Shown here: in pieces, positions 59,156 through 64,000 of the stretch | Layout: each line of letters begins with the position of its first letter | Numbering within the stretch: the stretch's first letter is position 1 | Assembly (NCBI RefSeq): GCF_037126465.1 | Contig: NC_088203.1 | Coordinates: 91,078,668 to 91,142,667, forward strand | Direction of reading: 5' to 3' | Length of the DNA stretch: 64,000 nucleotides | Source of the DNA: Ornithodoros turicata | Taxonomy: Eukaryota > Arthropoda > Arachnida > Ixodida > Argasidae | The notes under the pieces: generated by a model | What the model saw: only the letters and a program-made list of their open reading frames with translations | Database searches by the model: none | Told to the model about the DNA's origin: nothing | Program-made: the position numbers and the translations under genes

Positions 59156-59549
59156 GTCCACTTGTCTTGAAGTCTCGAATATTACGTTATATGATTCTCG
59201 GCACACGAGAAATCAAAGGAGTTTGAAATACAGAGCCTCAAAATTTGGACGTAAGGCAATCTTTTTGCGGAACTTTGCAACGGATTTGTTCCGAAGGACA
59301 TCGCAGAGACATCATACCGAGCACCTTGAAAATCGAAGTGCATCAAAGGCCTGTGAAACTAACAACAACTAAGACGACAAGCGCCGTTCTTTCAATAGGT
59401 AAATCCGAGTATTTAAAATAACTTTTCACCTTACACTTTAGTGTCGCTCGCGTAAGACCGCGCGATAGTTCAGTTAGCTATGTGTTTGTGTAGTTTTAGC
59501 TCTTTTAAAGGATGACTTTTGAATATTCTCATAACCCTAAATATTTTTA

Positions 59550-59770
59550 CAGCTATTCTACCAATGCGATCCACTAGTGCGATCCCAATTAAGGCTTCTG
59601 AGGGATGTTTGGCATCGGTAGTTCTGTGGGACTACCTACCTCCCTGGCTGCCAACTACATTCTGCTCTTCCTTTTTAGGGCGAGGACAGTACTATTTTTA
59701 AAACGTGATGTGGGCAAGGCTTGCGCTTGTCCCATCCTACAGTTGGCAATACAACTATACACCAACTGCA
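59550..59770 (+). repeat. Dispersed repeat related to the duplicated BHMT intron
   Basis: GAGGGATGTTTGGCATCGGT, then a GTAGTTCTGTGGGACTACC block, resembles the start of the 26959 copy. CCCATCCTACAGTTGGCAAT (59731-59750) is the complement of a motif at 26718-26738. The duplication thus overlaps an older repeat. Confidence 0.4.
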
Positions 59771-60734
59771 AAAATGAGAATTGCTGCGGCAACTCCTATA
59801 ACCCGATGATCAACACATGGGTTCCTCATTTCCCCGTAATTTTGTGTAATGCTCGTAGTGTCCCTATACAGCATACGTCATGCCCTCCCACAATAATAGT
59901 CGCTATTTTGTCCTTCAGTCCTGGGATTATTGAAAAAGACCTTCATACTTGAGTCAGTGACCAAAAAAGAATTTGCTACTCTCGGCGTAATAACAATACG
60001 TCTGGCTCTCGTGAGCTACACGAGAGTGTTCTGTCGGCAGACTCTTCCTGTACCGTGACACACTTACCGAAGACTTGACAACCATCACGTTTCTCCGATT
60101 TTTTTTTTTTTTCTTTCGGTCTCCGTATCTTTATCTACGCGTTCCATTTTTTGGGTTCTTCTATTAAAATTGCAGAATGTGTGCATTCACTTTCACTGTA
60201 TTTTTTTTTTCTTTCTTTATCACATCGCCGTCACCACACACTTTGTTATCTTTTCTTCCACAAACTGAAACTGAGATAAAGAACGTTCCGTGACCTCATA
60301 ATAACATAGAAGACACCTGGGAGCTAGAAATTTCGGCACCAAAGCGCTTCAAAGATATCATATCTGAAGATAAACCTCGCATCCATATACGTACGTCGCA
60401 ACGAAATACCAACATAATATTGAACGCAAGAAAAGGAAGGCTTGACGTGTGGCCAGTATTGGACAAAGGTTTACGCGAAGACAACAGGTATCGCTTTTGG
60501 AGTGCTTGGACAAGTGATGTTTGTTCCCCAGCTATCAGAAACACTTCCTGTACACAATACGCACATGTTTGGTATGCTCCTTGAAGAGCACCCTTCTGGA
60601 GTTCTAAGAGTGGTGGTAAGAACACCCCATTGTTTCTCAGTGTCTGAGCTCATAGCGACACACAATGTACAAGATTACGTGCATTGTACTATTGCTGATC
60701 TACTACACGATAGTCCCTGAAGTGTGTGGACATG

Positions 60735-60995
60735 AGGTTTCGTGATAAGGAGCTTCCGCTCGAGGTCATGAGAAAATGGCAGATCCATTGTGTGGCGACA
60801 TGCTGCACGTGTCGCAGGGTAGGACTGCGGATAATTTCGACCCCCTGGGACTTTTCGATCGCCAGAAACGTCGGACACACGGTGCTGGAAGCAATGTTTA
60901 CCTCCCCCACATTACTACCGTCCTCTGCCGGGATCGAACCCGCGAACTTGAGCTCAGCGAGCCAACACCAGTCGGTAACGTGTTCCCCAAAGGTA
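60735..60995 (-). mobile_element. SINE of another tRNA-derived family
   Basis: The minus strand carries TTGGCTCGCTGAG (A-box-like), GGGTTCGATCCCGGC (B-box, near 60930), then GGTCGAAATTATCCGCAGTCC in the body. The body is unrelated to the 44451 SINE. Confidence 0.6.
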
Positions 60996-61229
60996 TAACG
61001 CTTCCCCAAGCAAATATTTTGCGTCGCAGTTCCTGAAAGTAGTGTGTTGATATCACGCGGTGCATCGCTGTATATATGTACGTACGTGCGTACAGCATTC
61101 GCAGTAAACTGTCCATATGCAATCTGTCCCCCGCTGCGACGGCGGTTTCCCTCCCTCGCATACAGAGGACAGGAAAATGGGAGCGCTTCTACTTGAGCGT
61201 CTAAAAATGACCACCATATCGCCTAATTT

Positions 61230-61440
61230 CCAGGCGCTTTCCTCGTGCACAAACTGTCTCGATTTTTGTTCTGAAAACGGTAATGTTAGCAGTGACCCCA
61301 ATGGATTCGATGTTCTCATTGGGTCAATCTCCTATCTTTGATAACTAAAAAGCTAATTAACGAAAGTTAATTATTGCATCGACACAGATGATTGCCTTTG
61401 CCCTCTTAAGGGTGGGCCTCTAGGCGTAGAATACATCGCC
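61230..61440. mobile_element. Diverged half-arm of the same palindromic family
   Basis: Contains ATGTTCTCATTGGGTCAA, CTAAAAAGCTAATTAACG and GAAAGTTAATTATTGC, matching the right arm at 48615-48720. No partner arm was found. Confidence 0.5.
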
Positions 61441-61499
61441 ATTGGTTAAAACTGGGAAAAGGTGAAGGTAATTTTCCTATTTTTAGTTACGGTGTACGG

Positions 61500-61803
61500 T
61501 AGTTATTTTCCTAGTTACGGTGAAGCCAGACAACAAAGATGTAGAAAGTAGGAAAAGGGGGAGTTATTTACTAGTGGAAAGTTAAGAGGGAAGTCAACGT
61601 TGCGGCGGAAGCTCCGCCTTCGTCAGGACTGAAGAAAGGCGAAACGAAGCGAAAGACGAAGGCGGAGCTTCCGCCGCAACGTTGACTTCCCCCGTAACTT
61701 TCCACTAGCAAACAAATAACTCCCCCTTTTCCTACATCTTCGTTGTCGGCCTCTGATTTTGTTAGTGCCTATTTAATTTCGCGGTCGCCCGAACCCCTTT
61801 CTT
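61500..61803. mobile_element. Foldback element, family copy 2
   Basis: The stem pairs CTAGTGGAAAGTTA and TAACTTTCCACTAG, with the inner arms GCGGCGGAAGCTCCGCC and GGCGGAGCTTCCGCCGC. The right edge CGCGGTCGCCCGAACCC matches the left edge of 53221-53512. Confidence 0.7.
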
Positions 61804-61818
61804 CCAGCAAAGTATATA

Positions 61819-62692
61819 CAGGGTGCCCCACCGAAAAAGGGCCAGGGGCTAAAAAAAAAGACGGAGTGCTGGACACAAATGGAACCAATTGTACGTGTTT
61901 AGCAGTTGTGTGGTCTATACAAAAATATTTTTTTCATCGCCCCTTGTTAATTAATTAGCGGTAATTAATTTAACTTTTCAATTATAAAAGTTACAATGTT
62001 GTCTCAATGAGAACATCTGATCTCTTCGGTCGCCTGATACGAAAGCCGTTTTCAGAACAAAAATCCGTTCGATAGATCGTTCACAAAAAATTCGTGAAGG
62101 AACACCATTTTTTTCTTTATTTTGTTCGTTGCGCATCTCTAGAGGCGCGTCTTTCCTTCACCCCCAAAACGAGACGACGAAAGAGCACACTATCGCCTCT
62201 TGCGTCCTGGAAAAAGATTAAAAGAAAACAGAAATAGCAACCCAAGATAAGGGCAGTTGCGATAGAGTCACCCCATACATTTCTTTTTGTTTTGTTTCCG
62301 CAAGTAAGCTCATCTTCGACGCATGAGGCGGCACTGTGCTCTTTCACTCTCTCACATTGGGAATGAAGGAGGATGCGCAATGAACAAAATAAAGAAAAAA
62401 AAATGGTGTTCCTTCACGAATTTTTTGTGAACGATCTATCGAACGGATTTTTGTTCTGAAAACTGCTTTGGTATAAGGCGACCGAAGAGATCAGATGTTC
62501 TCATTGAGACAACTTCGTAGCTTTTATAATTGAAAAGTTAGAAAATTAATTACCGCTAATTAATTAACAAGGGGCGATGAAAAAAATATTTTTGGATAGA
62601 CCACACAACTGCTAAACAAGTACAATTGGTTCCATTTGTGTCCAGCACTCCGTCTTTTTTTTAGCCCCTGGCCCTTTTTCGGTGGGACACCC

Positions 62693-62694
<2 letters not shown>
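61819..62694. mobile_element. 876-bp palindromic element, CAGGGTG family, shared core
   Basis: Starts CAGGGTGCCCCACCGAAAAA after TA and ends GGTGGGACACCCTG. The core (about 62010-62500) is homologous to the core of the 43018-48815 element (GAACATCTGATCTCTTCGGT and the following block), but the arms differ. Confidence 0.82.

Positions 62695-62696
<2 letters not shown>

Positions 62697-62736
<40 letters not shown>
62697..62736. repeat. TG/TA microsatellite
   Basis: TGTGTG followed by an uninterrupted TA run just outside the end of the 61819-62694 element. A second TA run lies at 62938-62962, before another CAGGGTG-type fragment (GGTGTCCCACCGAAA). Confidence 0.9.
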
Positions 62737-62739
<3 letters not shown>

Positions 62740-63427
62740 AGGGGGAAATTTTTTTTCTTCATAATTCACTGGCTGCACTGTGGCATTGAGGAGTGCTCAG
62801 TCACCCTCCCAGGTGTATATCACTCGCTGAGTGACCCCTGGTTTCCCAATCCTGAACGATGCGCAGCTACCCAGGGCCGACGAGCCGCAAACAGGGCGAA
62901 ACACGTGTCCTCTGGTGCTGTCGCATCGTTCAATGAGTATATATATATATATATATATATATACCGGTGTCCCACCGAAATCTCCCGGCTGGATAATTCG
63001 TAAACAGGTGGAGCCATCGAAGAAATTTCTTTTTGGTAGAGATCCTTGGGACATCAGCCGTGAACTGAGTAGTGTGCGTCTCATTTGCATACGCTCACTA
63101 ATTAAATAAACATGCTAACTTTTAGCTTTTACTTCGCACGCTTACGGAACCTCTGTTTTACGCATACGGACCTTCAGCGAAAAATATTCCAAGAGAAAAG
63201 AACGCATCGACACTTAGTGATTTTTCCGAGTAATTAATTGGTTTCGGTTTACATATTTCTTGCGCGGAGCAGTGCACCAATGCGCTCTTTGGATCAGCTA
63301 TCCGGCTGTCAATTTCGTGTTCATCCGCCTGGTTCGCGCACGGGGGCGACGGAATTGTTAGTGGACCGCTGATAACGTCACCGTTAACTTACCGTGCCTG
63401 CGGGAACCAATGACAGAGAGCGTGGCT

Positions 63428-63690
63428 CACTAGTGAGTTTTAGTGCATCGTACGCTATCGCCTTTGCTTTGGCTACAATCCCCTTTTTTTTTCTTTCAAT
63501 CATCATCATCATCACTAGTGAGTTTTAGTGCATCGTACGCTATCGCCTTTGCGTACGTAAGGGATAGCGTGGTGGCTCCGCGCACTGCGCAAAGCTCTCT
63601 TTATGGTTTGCGCGTGCGCAGAACCACCAACGCTCTCCCTTACGTACGCAAAGGCGATAGCGTACGGTACACTAAAACTCTCCAATATCT
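63428..63690. mobile_element. Palindromic GTACGCAAAGGCGA-type element, copy 2
   Basis: Left GAGTTTTAGTGCATCGTACG, centre with GCGCACTGCGCA / TGCGCGTGCGCA, right CGTACGGTACACTAAAACTC. A partial left end with an (ATC)n run (63435-63515) precedes the complete unit. Confidence 0.7.
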
Positions 63691-63734
63691 TATCTACCGA
63701 AAGGGTCCGGTAGACGCCGTTGCCCTCCCTCGCT

Positions 63735-63905
63735 ATTAGAGAGTTTCAGTACAGCGTACACCGCCGGCTTTGCGTACGTAAGGGATAGCGTTGATGGTTC
63801 TGCGCGTGCCCATAACAGAAACACAGCTTCGCGCAGAACCACCAACGCTATTTCTTACGTACACAAAGGCGATAGCGTAAGACATACTAAAGCTCTATTA
63901 GAGAG
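63735..63905. mobile_element. Palindromic GTACGCAAAGGCGA-type element, copy 3
   Basis: Begins TAGAGAGTTTCAGTACAGCG and ends GACATACTAAAGCTCTATTA, with the same internal GTACGTAAGGGATAGCG arms as copy 2, 45 bp away. Confidence 0.7.
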
Positions 63906-64000
63906 TATTAGTACACCGTCGATAACGTGGCTTACGAAGTACCGTGTGAACCGAACCCAATCAACTGATAAGATTCCAAGTCATGCACGCTGCCATTTGT

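Larger units (their letters stand above)
52315..64000. other. Repeat-rich region 5' of the visible NKCC exons
   Basis: Contains the foldbacks, SINEs, mariner fossil and palindromes listed separately. A TA-rich tract (53510-53630) has no pattern beyond low complexity. The N-terminal NKCC exons, expected somewhere upstream of 52314, were not found here and may lie beyond 64000. A 92-codon plus-strand frame at 60442-60720 is unexplained. Confidence 0.4.

Noticed and set aside
62560..63109. Several frames encoding YIYIYI runs
   Set aside because: They are translations of TA microsatellites and transposon ends.

Overview
The window is eukaryotic nuclear DNA. It has three multi-exon genes with GT-AG introns (plus one GC-AG), no operons, and a dense load of transposable elements. 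The proteins, an I-type LINE, several tRNA-derived SINEs and abundant mariner/hAT/TTAA-type palindromic elements point to an arthropod, probably a chelicerate such as a tick. The species call is inference; the gene calls rest on exon-by-exon reading in which almost every splice phase closes.

Region 1 (1-7.2 kb, minus strand): ten exons of a dimethylglycine dehydrogenase (DMGDH). It runs from the FAD-binding N-terminus to the start of the folate-binding half and leaves the window at the left edge; the first exon was not found. Region 2 (15.8-27.7 kb, plus strand): a complete betaine-homocysteine S-methyltransferase (BHMT) gene of eight exons, the first coding only for the initiator Met. The two genes are divergent, and BHMT makes the dimethylglycine that DMGDH consumes. 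Human chromosome 5 carries DMGDH next to BHMT2/BHMT in the same divergent arrangement. Region 3 (29.2-52.3 kb, minus strand, continuing beyond the window or in exons I could not find): 20 exons of a Na-K-Cl cotransporter (SLC12A/NKCC), tail to tail with BHMT.

Region 2 ends in a segmental duplication. About 560 bp covering the last BHMT intron and part of the last exon is repeated 3.1 kb downstream, followed directly by a partial third copy. The largest NKCC intron in the window (42.9-49.8 kb) holds a three-layer nest: a palindromic TA-flanked element (43018-48815), a 5'-truncated LINE inside it (43228-48110, 11-bp target duplication), and a SINE inside the LINE (44451-44760, 12-bp target duplication).

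The rest (7.2-15.7 kb, 52.3-64 kb and the introns) is mostly foldback elements, SINEs, LINE tails, a mariner transposase fossil and microsatellites. No CRISPR, rRNA or genuine tRNA gene was seen. Most open frames there are chance ORFs in repeats.
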